From assembly GCF_020906515.1 (NCBI RefSeq), contig NC_085852.1, positions 1,116,001 through 1,180,000 of the forward strand: a stretch of DNA of 64,000 nt. Direction: 5' to 3'. The notes beneath the pieces were generated by a model. That model searched no databases. It saw only the letters and a program-made list of their open reading frames with translations, and was not told where the DNA came from. The translations under genes and the position numbers were made by a program. This DNA comes from Vanrija pseudolonga (lineage: Eukaryota; Basidiomycota; Tremellomycetes; Trichosporonales; Trichosporonaceae). Shown here piece after piece: positions 47,510 through 58,866 of the stretch; within the stretch, counting starts at the first letter, position 1, and each line of letters begins with the position of its first letter.

Positions 47510-47827
47510 TGTGGATGGGAGCAGTGTCGCTCACGGCCCGTTGCCATGATCTGTGAGGTGGCGTGAAGTGGCCAAGTGACAGAGTGCGCTCAACGAGGCA
47601 ACAACGGCAACAACATCCGCCTTCATGCCGGCCATCTCACCGTCCACCTGGCCGCCCACCCGTGCCTCCTCGGGGACCCCGCACTCGTCATAACAGGCCA
47701 ATTTGCCACCGCCACACCGCGGGCCGGGTCGCAAACTCCGTCCTCTCGGCACGTCGGGCTCGTCGTGACGCGCATCGAGCAGAGCTCATCTTTCCCAGCG
47801 ACACTTGACAACAACAACACCACAATC
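47510..47827. promoter_or_regulatory. divergent F-box gene / PAM17 promoter
   Basis: 318 bases between two start codons. An ACAACAACAACACCACAATC leader-like stretch precedes the PAM17 ATG. No E-box was seen. Confidence 0.4.
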
Positions 47828-48976
47828 ATGTCGACCGCTCCGCTCCGCAACGCCGTCGTCCCGACGCTGGGCCGTGCCCAGCTGCGCACTGCGAGCCCGG
47901 TGCTCGCGCGCTTCTCGTCCTCGGACGCCACCACCAGCTCGGAGGGCGAGTCGAGCTCGCCCACTCCCGCCGGCAAGCTTCCCATGTCCTGGTCCGAGTA
48001 CCTTGCTATGCGCAAGCGCCGCAAGCAGTGGTCGACGCTCACGACCATTCCCACGACGGCGGGTGCGCTGTTTGCTGGCGCGTCATACTTTGCTGCCGTC
48101 CAGCCCGAGTTTGCCGGCCTCGACCCCTTGTAAGTGGAGGGAAGGGGGTGGGGGTGGTTCTGCAGTGTGAGACTGGCTGACGTGTGTAGCGTCATCGCTG
48201 GTGGTGGAACGTGGGTGTTACTGACTGGGTGGTTGTGAGGTCGCTAATGTGATTCTTGACCGTGTACAGTGTCGCCGCTATGAGTAAGTCGAGCCGCGCA
48301 CCGATGGAGTGGAGTGTGGAGGTGATGGGTGGTGCTTTGGTGGGGTTGAATGGGCCAAGGAGAATGGCAGAAGCGTCGTCGATGCTTTATGCCCGGGGAA
48401 AGTCACCCGTGGTGTGTCGAGGGAAGGCAAGAGGAGGACAGCACGCAAGGGCTTGTGTCCAGGTGTGATAGTTGGACACCTCCTTGCCTTCCTTGCTTTC
48501 CTCTCCTTCTCGGCCTCCCCTTATGCTATACCCACCCCTCCACTTGCTACCTTCCCCAACCCCATCGCCTCGCTAACACACTTCAGCCCTTGGCTACCTC
48601 GTCGGCCCTTCCATCGGCAATGGCATCTTTGCTGTTACGCACCCCAAACTCGCTCGTGGCAACCCCCCACCTCTTGAAGTCATGGACCGCGAGTTTTACC
48701 ACAGGATAAAGTCGAAGCGTGCCGACCCTAGCCGTCAGAGCGTCAACAACCCCGCGCCAGACTTTTACGGCGAGAAGGTGGGTGCGGTGTGGGGGGTTGT
48801 GGCAGTGGACGTGGTTGCTGACGTCGTTTTCCTCTTGCCGTTTCTGCTCCCTCGTACCTCCCATCTCCCCCTTCCCCCTCCAGATCGTCTCCCTTGCTAC
48901 CTACCGCCGCTGGCTCAAGGACCAGGAGGCGTACCGCCGCAAGGCTGCCCACGGTGTTGACGGCGAGGAGCCTTGA
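47828..48976 (+). CDS. PAM17: TIM23 import-motor subunit Pam17
   Basis: Mitochondrial inner-membrane protein that helps organise the presequence-translocase motor. Exons 47828-48129, 48190-48210, 48270-48283, 48587-48777, 48884-48976 give 206 aa. The two micro-exons (21 and 14 nt) are needed to rebuild the family alignment: FVIAGGGTVAAMTLGYLVGP against yeast FFWYGTLTVACMGMGWIVGP. Other landmarks are LPMSWSEYLAMRKRRKQWST, DPSRQSVNNPAPDFYGEK and YRRWLKDQEAYRRK. The N-terminus is a presequence. Without the micro-exons the second membrane segment would be lost. Confidence 0.93.
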
Positions 48977-49673
48977 GCTGTCGCTGCTGCTGCTGCCTTG
49001 CCTCGAGCTGCCTGCTCCACCTTCCCCACTGTGCCCTGCCTGAATCACCCGTCATGAAGAAATGCATAAGCCAAACCGTAGCACTCTATCATCACTCCAA
49101 CTCGAGGTCGTGTATGCATGATCCCATTCGACCGTTGTGGCGCCCCGGCGGGGGTTGTAGCAGCAACGGTGGCGCGCGCCTCTGATGGACACGGCGTCAC
49201 GGATGTAAGCCAGAGGAGAGAGCCGATGGATGCCGGGGAGACTCGACGATGTCATCGGCGTATTTCAGGTCGCATTAGCAACCAAAGCTAATGCATCTAC
49301 TCCCTCCATTAGCGGAACCAAATCTACCCCACTCAGGCCCATGTCAAACATCTGTTCGCCCATTCGCTCGTTGCTTTTGTTGTCGGCGGTATGCCCGAAC
49401 TAGTCCGTCCAACGTATGGTCAAATCTCCGGTGTCACCCGGCTGTAACAGGGCGCGAACCAACCAAACCGTCACCATTGACGAGTGTCAGCCCAGGCAAG
49501 CAGGCGACACCACCCTGCACCCAGGCTGGCTGCCCTCCCACACCCACCCACTGCGCTAGGCGACACATCCTTCACAAGACACGCACTCACTCACACTCCT
49601 CCTCCTCGTCAACCACTACTCACCACTCTACCTTCTTCTCCCTGGTCACTCGCCTACAACGACGACCTACAAG

Positions 49674-50824
49674 ATGATGCGCTCCACCTCTGCCCTCCGC
49701 CGCGGCGTCCAGCTCGCCCAGCTCGCCCGCCCCATCTCCACCACGGCCTCGGCTGCCTTTGCCCAGCCCGCAGAGACGTCGACCCCCGCGGCCGGCAAGG
49801 CCCCCGCCATCAAGGAGTTCAAGATCTACCGCTGGGTGAGTAGCGACCAGCGTGTGCATGTGCGCGTGCGCGTGCGCGGGTGACCGCCGAGGCACTCACC
49901 TGCCACGGTGTGTTGGCGACAACAACGCGGCGGCCTATGCAATTTGCGCTGCGCATCGCACATCGCACCCCGGCTAACAATCACCCAGAACCCCGACACC
50001 CCCTCGGAGAAGCCCAAGCTCGAGTCGTTCAAGATCGACCTCAACCAGACTGGCCCCATGATGCTCGACGCCTTGGTGAGTGGCTGCGACTACGAGGTCG
50101 GATGGCAGCAGCTGACGCCCCGCAGATCAAGATCAAGAACGAGGTCGACCCCACCCTTACTTTCCGTCGCTCGTGCCGTGAGGGCATTTGCGGTTCGTGC
50201 GCCATGAACATTGACGGTGTCAACACCCTTGCCTGCCTGTGCCGCATCGACAAGGACACGAGCAAGACCACCAAGGTCTACCCCCTTCCTCACAGTGAGT
50301 GTGCACCGTGCACCGTCTTTGTACTCGATGACCATGGCTCACACTCCCAGTGTTCGTCGTCAAGGACCTCGTCCCCGACCTCACCCTCTTCTACAAGCAG
50401 TACAAGTCGATCCAGCCCTACCTCCAGAACGACAACGTTCCCGAGAAGGAGTACTACCAGTCGCAGGAGGACCGCAAGAAGCTCGACGGCATGTACGAGT
50501 GCATTCTCTGCGCCTGCTGCTCCACCTCGTGCCCCTCGTACTGGTGGAACCAGGACCAGTACCTCGGCCCCGCCGTCCTCATGCAGGCCTACCGCTGGAT
50601 CGCCGACTCGCGTGACGCCTACGGTGCCGAGCGCAAGGAGCAGCTCGAGAACTCGATGTCCGTCTTCCGTTGCCACACCATCATGAACTGCTCGAGGACG
50701 TGTCCTAAGGGCTTGTCGCCAGGTGAGTACACCGTGCAGAGACGATTGTTCGAAGACTAATGTCCCCGCAGGCGCTGCCATTGCGGCCCTCAAGCTCGAG
50801 ATGGCGACCGGAAGGAAGGCATGA
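49674..50824 (+). CDS. SDH2: Succinate dehydrogenase iron-sulfur subunit (complex II)
   Basis: Carries electrons from FAD to ubiquinone in the mitochondrial inner membrane. Exons 49674-49835, 49989-50075, 50126-50294, 50351-50722, 50772-50824 give 280 aa. The [2Fe-2S] ligands are in [21 protein letters not shown], the [4Fe-4S] in [16 protein letters not shown], and the [3Fe-4S] in [14 protein letters not shown]. The His of CHTIMNC, the residue altered in carboxin-resistant fungi, is the wild-type one. A presequence ([20 protein letters not shown]) is present. All introns have GTGAGT donors. Confidence 0.98.
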
Positions 50825-51729
50825 ACGACCAAAAAACGATTGTAAGCGTGTCAGACGCGGTAGTTGGTGGCACTGCATGTATTATTTGCCTCAACGGGTG
50901 CAGCGGGGCGTGTAGGTGATGTCGGCGGTGCTGCAGGGCGTTCGGTGAACGGGGGATCGAGGAGGGAACGAGGAGGAGGATATGGGGGTTGGGTTGTGGC
51001 AGGGTGAGGCCTCAACGGGATCGTAGCCCTCTGGGCTTGCGGACAGCAACTACAACAACACTAAATGTGTATGGGACGCTGGGATGAGATCTTGGCCAGG
51101 TAACAACGAAACGAGGCTGGTCCCGTGGGGAGTGAGCGGCGTGGGTGCCACTGGCACATCCGCCACCTGCCACACCAGCCACTTCCAACGCGTCGATCCT
51201 GCAACAATGACAACCGATGGCTGATCCCAAGGCATTGTGCCCTCCTACAAGCATCCTGTAAGCCGTAGTGCGCGTAGGAACTATGCATGTCCCTCTGTCA
51301 TCTCACAAAGGGTTGGCATTGCGATGATGGTGGCACAATGGGGAGTTTGGTTTCGGTCTGTCGGTGCGCCGCCGCGGCGCCTTGTTTACCCAATGCCATG
51401 CACAAAGGTTTCCGCTGGTTTCGTCATTTGTATCTCACCACGCCTCCCCAATCACGGTCAATCTTCATTCTTTGACTGTGAATGGGGAGGGCTGTGTGTG
51501 TGTGTGTGTGTGTGTGTGTCGCAACGCCCCGCTGAGCGGGGCAGTCTGGTCCATTTGGCTCCGTCGTCACTCACACCAACCCAGAGGCCCCTCCACTCAC
51601 GCTCCCCCTTCACTCGACACGCCAAAACACAACTTTGGTCACAAACATCCACCCACCCACAACCATTAACATCTTTAGCAACAGCACTCGTGCAACCACC
51701 CACCACCCCTCTTCCGGCTGTGCGCAGCC
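50825..51729. other. intergenic, SDH2 3' flank and promoter of next gene
   Basis: About 900 bases without a supported gene. A 27-base (TG)n tract lies at 51493-51519. Confidence 0.5.
51493..51519. repeat. (TG)n microsatellite
   Basis: Uninterrupted TG dinucleotides, directly visible, about 210 bases upstream of the next start codon. Confidence 0.95.
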
Positions 51730-53934
51730 ATGGTCGACAAAGCCAAACTCCTTGCCGACCTCACTCCGGAAGAGACGGCGTGGTACAACACGATCGCGCC
51801 TCTCCAGCGGCGCAAGCTCCTCCGCGTGGTGGGTGCCCGCTCGCTCGTTGGCCGACGCACAGCACACACACACACTGACACAACGCCAGTTCGAACTTCG
51901 CCGCGACCCACTCAACGAGGAGGTCGACCCCGCCGACGCCTGCACCGAATGCAAGGCGTACAAGTACCCCTGCTTCAAGCGCATCCAGCCTCATAACGGC
52001 AGGAAGAAGAGCTGCGTAACGTGCGGCAACAAGGCGTGCTCGTTTAGTAACGGGCCGTCGGAGCGCGCACCTGCTGGACGCGCTGGTGCGGCCTACGGCA
52101 TCGAATCTGACGAGTCGGACGAGCTCGTGGACGAACTGGACGAGGTCGATGAGCTCGACGAGATCGAGTCAGAGGACGACGGCGGCGAGTACAAGCCGGC
52201 AATCAGCAGCCAGCAGCGCGCCCGCAAGCCGACAACGCCAGTGACAGTGCCTGCGCCAGTGACAGCTACACTGCCAGCGACCACACCAGTACCAATATCA
52301 GCGCCAGTTCCAAAACCTCCACCCAGGACCAAGACGCCGCCACCCAGGCGCGAGCCGGCAGAGATCGACCCCGACCCAGAGGAGACGTTGCGCCTGCTCG
52401 AGTCGGCAGGCCGCGGGGGGTTCGGCAAAACGGGCATGGCGTCCACGGCGGCCAACATCCGCTGGGAAAAGCACCGCCGTGAGAAGGCCGAGCGCGCCGA
52501 GAAGATGGCAAAGGGCGCCGGGACGACCAAGGGCGTGAACAAGGCCAAGGCGGCCAAGGCCCAGCAACAGCAGCAGCTCGCGGCGGCGCCGGCGGTGGTA
52601 GCGCAGAGTGCACCAGCACCGGCACCGATACCGTCGCACACTCCGGCAGCACCAAGACTAGACCTCGCTACGGCTTCAAGACCAATCCCCCAGGCTCCGG
52701 CGCACCCACCACGGGCCCCCGCACCGACAGCCCTCCAACAGACCTTGCCATTCAGGCCGGTCCCGCAAGATTCGGCATTAAGATCAATCCCACACAACTC
52801 GGCACTGACGCCAATCCCCCACACCCCAGCGCCACCACCTCAAGCGACGGCGACGCCCTCCGGTTCAACGAGTCCGATCCAGGCTGGCGTTCCTCAGTAC
52901 GAACCCTATAACTTCGCAACGGACGCAAACACCCTCACCAGTGGCAACGGCGAACCATCACGCAAACGCAAGGCGGACGAAGTGGAGCGCAGTCCATCCG
53001 AACCTGAAGCGCGCCATTCGCTGCCTACGCCCGACTCACAGCGTGTTGCCTTGGCAGGCGATGACTCTGTGGACGACAACAACACAACCGGTGACCTTAG
53101 TGCAGATCGGCAGGCGTTATTCGCAAACGAATCGCTCATTACAAAGAGGCGCAAGCGCGAGAGACAATCGTGCGCCTATCACCTCCTTGGCGTGAGAGAT
53201 CCCGATGCGAGGTCATGGCCGGCCCCAAACGATGCTTACTACAACATCCACCGGAGCTTGTTCGAGTCGGAGCCCATTAGCAAGTGGCAGGTATCGTCGC
53301 CCTTCGACCCTCCGGCCTCCCTCGATGCTCCGTCCGATGCCGGTTATGACGACGAGTCTGATGCAAGCTCAGTTGCGTCTGGCTCGTCTGTCATCGTCGA
53401 TATTCTCCGCCCGTCAGAGCTGGACCGCGTGCCGTTCCTCAGCCGGCTTGTCACACTCGAGCAAGCTGTCACCAAGCTTGTCTCAAAGGTCGCCAAGCTG
53501 CGTCCAGAGCTGTTTGCCGGCGCGTCCGAGGAGGAGAAGTACCTTCCGTCGTACATGTACAAGTGGGTTACAGCTGTTTTGATTGTGTTCTAACGCACAG
53601 GCCTGGACACGAGTGTACTCGCTGCATCAGCGATGAGATCCCTTGCGTCGTATTCAACGTTCCCGCGCCACCGATCCAGCAACGAAAGCGACCACCACCG
53701 CTACCCACAATGCTCCCCCTGCCACCATGCCTCGGCTGCCTGATGAGCGACGACCCCTGCGAGGCGTGCGTCTACCGCCTCCAGTTCCCTGGCCAGACGA
53801 TCCTCACAAAGCTCCACGCGATCGCGTGGCCCACCAGAGTAGAGCGTAACGACGCTGTCGACGATTCGCAAATTTGGTATAATCCGGCCGATGCCGTGGC
53901 CGACGATGAGGACGAGGTCGGCGACGAGGCCTAG
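51730..53934 (+). CDS. Unrecognised protein with paired cysteine clusters at both ends
   Basis: Exons 51730-51828, 51890-53562, 53601-53934 give 701 aa. I do not recognise the family. The N-terminal cluster is C51-x2-C54-x6-C61-x13-C75-x2-C78-x4-C83, like a Zn2Cys6 cluster with an altered last spacer. An acidic run follows (DELVDELDEVDELDEIE), then a Pro/Ala-rich middle with a poly-Gln run and basic patches (SRKRKADE, TKRRKRERQ) that could be nuclear signals. A heptad-like stretch near residue 560 (LSRLVTLEQAVTKLVSKVAK) suggests a coiled coil. The C-terminal cluster is C596-x2-C599-x6-C606 and C634-x2-C637-x6-C644-x2-C647. It is probably a nuclear zinc-binding protein, by inference only. Confidence 0.75.
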
Positions 53935-54113
53935 AGAAGAAATTGTTGCATATATTATCATCATTGTTGTAGCCATAACCACACATATTATGCAGAGCAT
54001 GGACTGTCATTGAGCCGCGGGGCCAAAATGTTGAACACCAAAGTGGAGGAGGACGGCATCGGCCAACATTTACCCAAGACATTCGCATTCTCATCTTTCT
54101 CCACTTCAAAGCC

Positions 54114-56178
54114 ATGGCGACGACCCAAGCCTCGCCAGCAGGCTCCTCCAAGGCCCCAGTGGACCCCAAGGCGCCACTACACATCCAGCACCCGAAATTC
54201 AAGCCCGAGTACCACGCAGCCGTCAGCCCCTGCCTGCTGACGACGGACACGGAGCGATGGGTGACCCCGCTGTCCGCGCCGGCCTTCTTCCCGCTCGACG
54301 TCTTCCACACGGTGCTGGAGGAGCTCACGAGCCACCCGGAACAGAACTCGAGCCTGATTCTGCGTGCTGAGCCGCTGCCAGTCCACATCAGCGACGAGGA
54401 CGACGAGGGGATCGGCGCGCGGCTCGGCCTGACGCACAAGACCCAGCGGCTGCGCTTCGTGCCGCGCCAGCCGCGGCGCGACTCGCGCCTCGAGCAGCGC
54501 GTGTTCACGTATGCAGATGCGAGCGATGGAGAGCATGGCGAGCAGCGCCTCGGACTCGTCGTCAAACTCCCCGACGCGGAGAGCGCAGCCGACGTGCCGT
54601 ACTACCACCCAGCGGTGCGCAAGCTCGCGTTCGTGTGGGAGGCGGCCGACGAGTCGGCCGAGGCCGTGTTCGACGAGGCGACCGGCGACAAGGTGTATGG
54701 ACGGATATCGATCTCGTACCTCCCGTTCGAGGACTCGCCTTCTGCCGTCGGGCCCGACGTCTTCCTCGTGCCCCCGCCCAACAAGGCCAAGGCGGCGCGC
54801 AAGCGCTCCCCGCTCGCTCCGGTGACTGAGGAGCCTGCGGTGGTGCTCGAGGCCGAGGACAAGGCCGGGGCGGACGAGGCGCGCGCGCTCGCCGAGAAGA
54901 GACTGCAGCGAACTTGCCTTGCCCTGCTGGAGAAGCTGCACAAGCACGGCCATGGCTCGCACAATGGCTATGTGAAGCGTGTTATCCACGATGTGAGTGA
55001 GACGGAGGTGGGCTGCCGCTGACGCGCCAGGTCGTAGTGTCCAAGGCCCCGTTCCAGGACCTGTATCAGGCCTTGAAGGAGCGCCACCACACTCTCGAGT
55101 CGCGCAAGGCCAAGGCGTGGAGCACCAAGGTCGAGGACGTCAAGCGACATGTGTGGAAGGTGGGTCGCAATACAGGCGGGTGCCAACACCATAGAACCCA
55201 GGCTCACCAGACGACCCGTCGCTTCCGGCCAATCTCTCGGCGTGGGGCTCACAGGACATTGCGATTGCCGCGTTTCTCATGCTGCTCTGGAAGGACATGT
55301 ACCCTGTGCGCGAGGGGCCCACGCTCACCGGCATGGAGTGGGACAAGTGGGGTCGCCCAGGCGGGGGCTTTATCGACTTGGGCTGCGTGAGTGATGCGAG
55401 CAAGAGAACAGGTCTGACCGCGCGTGCAGGGAAACGCACTCCTTGTTCACATTCTCATATCAGAGGTGGGTAGGCAAAACATGCGTAACAATACCTGACG
55501 GTTAGGGCTACAGTGGCAAGGGGTACGAGCTTCGCAAGCGGCGTACCTGGCCAGAGTATCCTGCAGAGACCCAGGCGGCGCTCGTCGAGCTGCCAATCAA
55601 CATGCCCTCATTGTTCCCAGAGACGCTGGAACAATGGGAGAGCGGAGAGTGGCCGGGCAGCGAGTCGTGTGTCATCAAGGAAGACACCTTTTTAATCGGA
55701 AACCACGCCGATGAGTTGACAGTAAGCGCGAGCGCGGTGCGAGTGAGGCAGATACTCACCCACAACCCAGCCATGGCTTCCTCTCCTGTCGCTTCTTCCC
55801 CGATCGCCGGTGCCACACTTATCCCTTCCTTGTTGCCTGCATACACTCGACGACGCATTCACGACCCTCGATTACACACCTCCACCCCACCCGCATACCC
55901 CTGCTGGCGGGTTTGACGATGGCCTCGAGGCAGGCTCGAGCCGATACAAGTCGTACGTCATGTGGCTGGGCTGGTGTGGCTTGCAGGCCGGCTGGCAGTG
56001 GGAGAAGGAGCCCCTGCGCATCCCCTCCACGCGTGGTTGGGGCATTGTCGCCCGGAAGCGGTGGGCAACGGACAAGGAGCAAGATCGTGAGTGCCGGACC
56101 TGGGCGTTGCAAGAGGTCAACAGGGTGCGCCAAGGTGGCGCCTTCAAGGTTCGGGAGAAGGAGGGCAATGATCACTAG
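54114..56178 (+). CDS. TRM44: tRNA(Ser) Um44 2'-O-methyltransferase Trm44
   Basis: AdoMet-dependent enzyme that methylates the ribose of U44 in tRNA-Ser. Exons 54114-54992, 55031-55159, 55195-55386, 55430-55465, 55506-55721, 55771-56178 give 619 aa. The AdoMet loop is split over a junction: GGGFIDLGC then GNALLVHILISEGYSGKGYE, followed by LRKRRTW. Further landmarks are DIAIAAFLMLLWKDMY upstream, IGNHADELTPWLPLLSLLPR and LPCCLHTLDD downstream. Exon 4 is only 36 nt. The acceptor of exon 3 (after ATAG at 55191-55194) was picked because it alone keeps phase into the conserved helix. It follows the unrecognised gene on the same strand after 179 bases. Confidence 0.93.
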
Positions 56179-56798
56179 ACAACGGTGTTTTGGAAACCTG
56201 TATCCGAGCGCCAGCGGTGCTTTCGAACAACCATTCACAGCGCCATCAATACCATGCACAACCATACCCAACCCCAAAAGCCTTGTGGGTTTCGCCCTCG
56301 GGCCGCCACCGTCCCCTGCGCCACGGGGAGCACGGTGCCGCCGGCCTACTCGGCTTGTGGCTTGCCCGGAAGAAGAACAGGTGGACCGCGCGCATTGTCC
56401 TCTTTCTAAAGAACCCCTCCCCTCCCCTTCATCTTGCCCATGCAAGGTCTGGGCGCCAGTCGCCGCGCGCGCGCGCGCGGTGGGCGGCGCGGTGGGCGGC
56501 GCGGTGGGCCCCTTGGCATGGCAGAGAGGAGCAATGATCCGACCACGGGCAACCCCCAATCGCTTCGAGCACCCTCGAACTCACATGCTGCGCCGAGCTC
56601 ACTACTTGACCATCTCTCTCACAAACTCCCACTTTGACCTATCCACGCTCCTTAGAACTTCACAAGCCACCACCTTTTGTGGCCGGACCCGTGGTGTATC
56701 GGCTGCTCTTTCTCATCAACAACCTTTCGACAGCTCCTAAAGCTCTTCCTCCTCTTCCTCGTCTTTTCATCTCTTACTCTCGCCGCCCCCATTGTCTG
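56179..56798. other. intergenic with GC-alternating and GGTGGGCGGC-type repeat
   Basis: A (CG)n-like run at about 56463-56478 is followed by two to three copies of GGTGGGCGGCGC. The alternating purine/pyrimidine tract could adopt Z-DNA. The last 160 bases are pyrimidine-rich, as in a leader. No gene is supported. Confidence 0.5.
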
Positions 56799-58481
56799 AT
56801 GACCTCGTCTTCCAAACTCGCGCGCAATTCGCGCCGCAGCCGCCACGCTCGCTCGCAGCCCTCGGACCTCGGCGCCCACAACCCTCCTTCTCCTGTGGAT
56901 AAACCAGCCGCCCGCAGCGTCAGCAGCGGTTCTGCCACCCTGCACGAGGAAAGAGCACGCCGCTCGTCGACAAATGCGAACAACGCGGCCGACAACGCTT
57001 GGCCTACGGAAGGTGGAGGAGCCTCTCCTTCGGAAGCTTCCGTCTCACCAAGTCCTACGGGCGGATCGGGCGGCGGCAGCGGCGACAGCTCGTCCACGGC
57101 GACGGCTACGCCGACTGAGGCTGCGACGACCACTACCCAAAACAGTCAGGCTCCTCCAGCGTCTACAGCGACCCCCACGCCTGTGACCACGACGCAGCAG
57201 TGGGTGCCACCCACGAGCAGTAGCCCTGCCCCTCCTGTCGCCGTGGCGAGCACCTCCTCGCCTCCCCCGCCACCACAACAGTCGACTGTTGTCGTGACGG
57301 AGACGCTCAGCTCTTCGACAGCCGTGTCCGCCCTGGCCAGTGGCACTTCGCTGGCTGCCAGCTCTGTCACGTTTGTGTCCTCGACGGCCATTCTGACGAG
57401 CACGCTTGCGCCCACGACCATTGCGGGTATTATGTTCACCCCCATTCACACCAGCGCTGTCGTCACGGTCGTCCCTTCCACCATCAAGCCCGCGTCCACC
57501 GTCAAGGCGACCGCGACGGGCACCCTCGCCACCCAGGCTGCCGATCCCAGCAGCAACAAGCTGGCGGCAGGTGCCGTTGCTGGTAGGTAGCTGCGGCTTG
57601 TTGTGCTCGCAACAACAGCTAACCCCGTCTAGGTATTGTCGTCGGCTGCCTTTTGTTCCTTGTTGCAGTGTACGCCTTTGTTGCTATCTGGGTAAGTGGC
57701 TCCCCTCCTTTGGTCCGGCGCCACCACCTGACAAACACTTCCCACACCACAGCGCCGTAAACGCGACGAAAACAGCGCTCTCCAGGACGAGTGCGGTCGC
57801 GGGTACGAGGGCACGTCGGCCGACGGCATGTACGAGAAGACGACGCACACGAGCAACCTCAACCGCAGCGGCACGACACATTCGGCCCTTTCCTTCTCAG
57901 ACGACCCTGTTGACCGCCCGCCGCGAAGCAACGGGGGCTGGCACCACAACTACACCAACGACGGCGCAAGCGGCAGCGGTGGTGGTGGCACGTTCCTCTC
58001 TGTGCCATATGGCGCGCCATCCCTCCCGCCTGTGCAGCGCGAGGTGGTTGCCCAGTCCCAGCCCCAGCCGATCCCTGTCCCGTCGCGCGACTCGACCTAC
58101 TCTGCCAACTCGGAGTACTCGAATCTCGAGCGCCACGCGTACGACGGTGTGTCTGAAGACGCGCACGGCGTCGCCCCGCTCGAGGTACGTGCAAACGACG
58201 ACATTCGCCTCACCCAGTTTGACGACTGGATGCAGTACGAAAACGGCCTGCAGCCCGCCAACCCCCACTCTGGCAGCACCGAGCACATCCCCGCCCAGGC
58301 CCAGGTCGGCGTCGCGCTCAGCCCGCCGGCCAACCACCAAGGCTACGACGACATCTACGACACGTACGCCAACGAGCCCAAGCCGTCCAACGGCCCCTGG
58401 CTCCGCTCGACGCCAGTGCCCGTCCCCGTCTCTCCTGTGCAACTCGTCCAGCCTCACTATGGCGAAGTGAGCCATGCTTGA
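56799..58481 (+). CDS. Ser/Thr-rich single-pass membrane protein
   Basis: Exons 56799-57582, 57633-57691, 57753-58481 give 523 aa. Residues ~70-255 are Ser/Thr/Pro-rich (ASVSPSPTGGSGGGSGDSS style) with recurring Val-Thr patches, like O-mannosylated stalks. One transmembrane helix spans about 262-281 (IVVGCLLFLVAVYAFVAIW), followed by RRKR and a ~240-residue tail rich in Tyr, Ser and Pro. The topology resembles Wsc/Mid2-type wall sensors or Axl2-like surface proteins, but there is no N-terminal signal peptide and no WSC cysteine domain. A spliced upstream leader may have been missed. The family is not recognised. Confidence 0.7.
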
Positions 58482-58866
58482 TGTAGGCTACCTCCTCCTC
58501 CTCCTCCACCACCACCCACCCCGTCTTTTGGGAGTTGTTGTTTCGACGATATCCAAACGCCTGACCGCGCCGCCGGACCGGCACATATATATACCCCCTT
58601 CTGTCCCCCGCGTGCTGCTGCGGCAACTCGCCCCGCTGGATGCCAGTCTTCGTTGTATTCTCGTTGCCCGCGGTCAAATCAGCTTATGCATTTGCGATAC
58701 CCAGCGCGCGGGCGGGCAGGGGCGCGGCGTGCAGTCGTGTGGAGCATGGCATGGCAAGCGCATGGCACGCACGGCGCGCAGCAGCAGCATTAGAACCCGG
58801 CGCTTGGAGCAGGCAGTAGCGGTAGAAGTACAACGAACAGACAAACAGCAGCGTCGGTTGCTCAGC
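58482..58866. other. convergent 3' flanks
   Basis: 385 bases between the stops of the membrane protein and the stress protein. An ATATATATA tract near 58585 may act in 3'-end formation. No gene seen. Confidence 0.45.

Noticed and set aside
48190-48283. Skipping the PAM17 micro-exons and joining exon 1 directly to 48270 or 48587
   Set aside because: Joining to 48270 keeps phase but deletes seven residues of an aligned membrane segment, and joining to 48587 breaks phase. The two-micro-exon path fits both.
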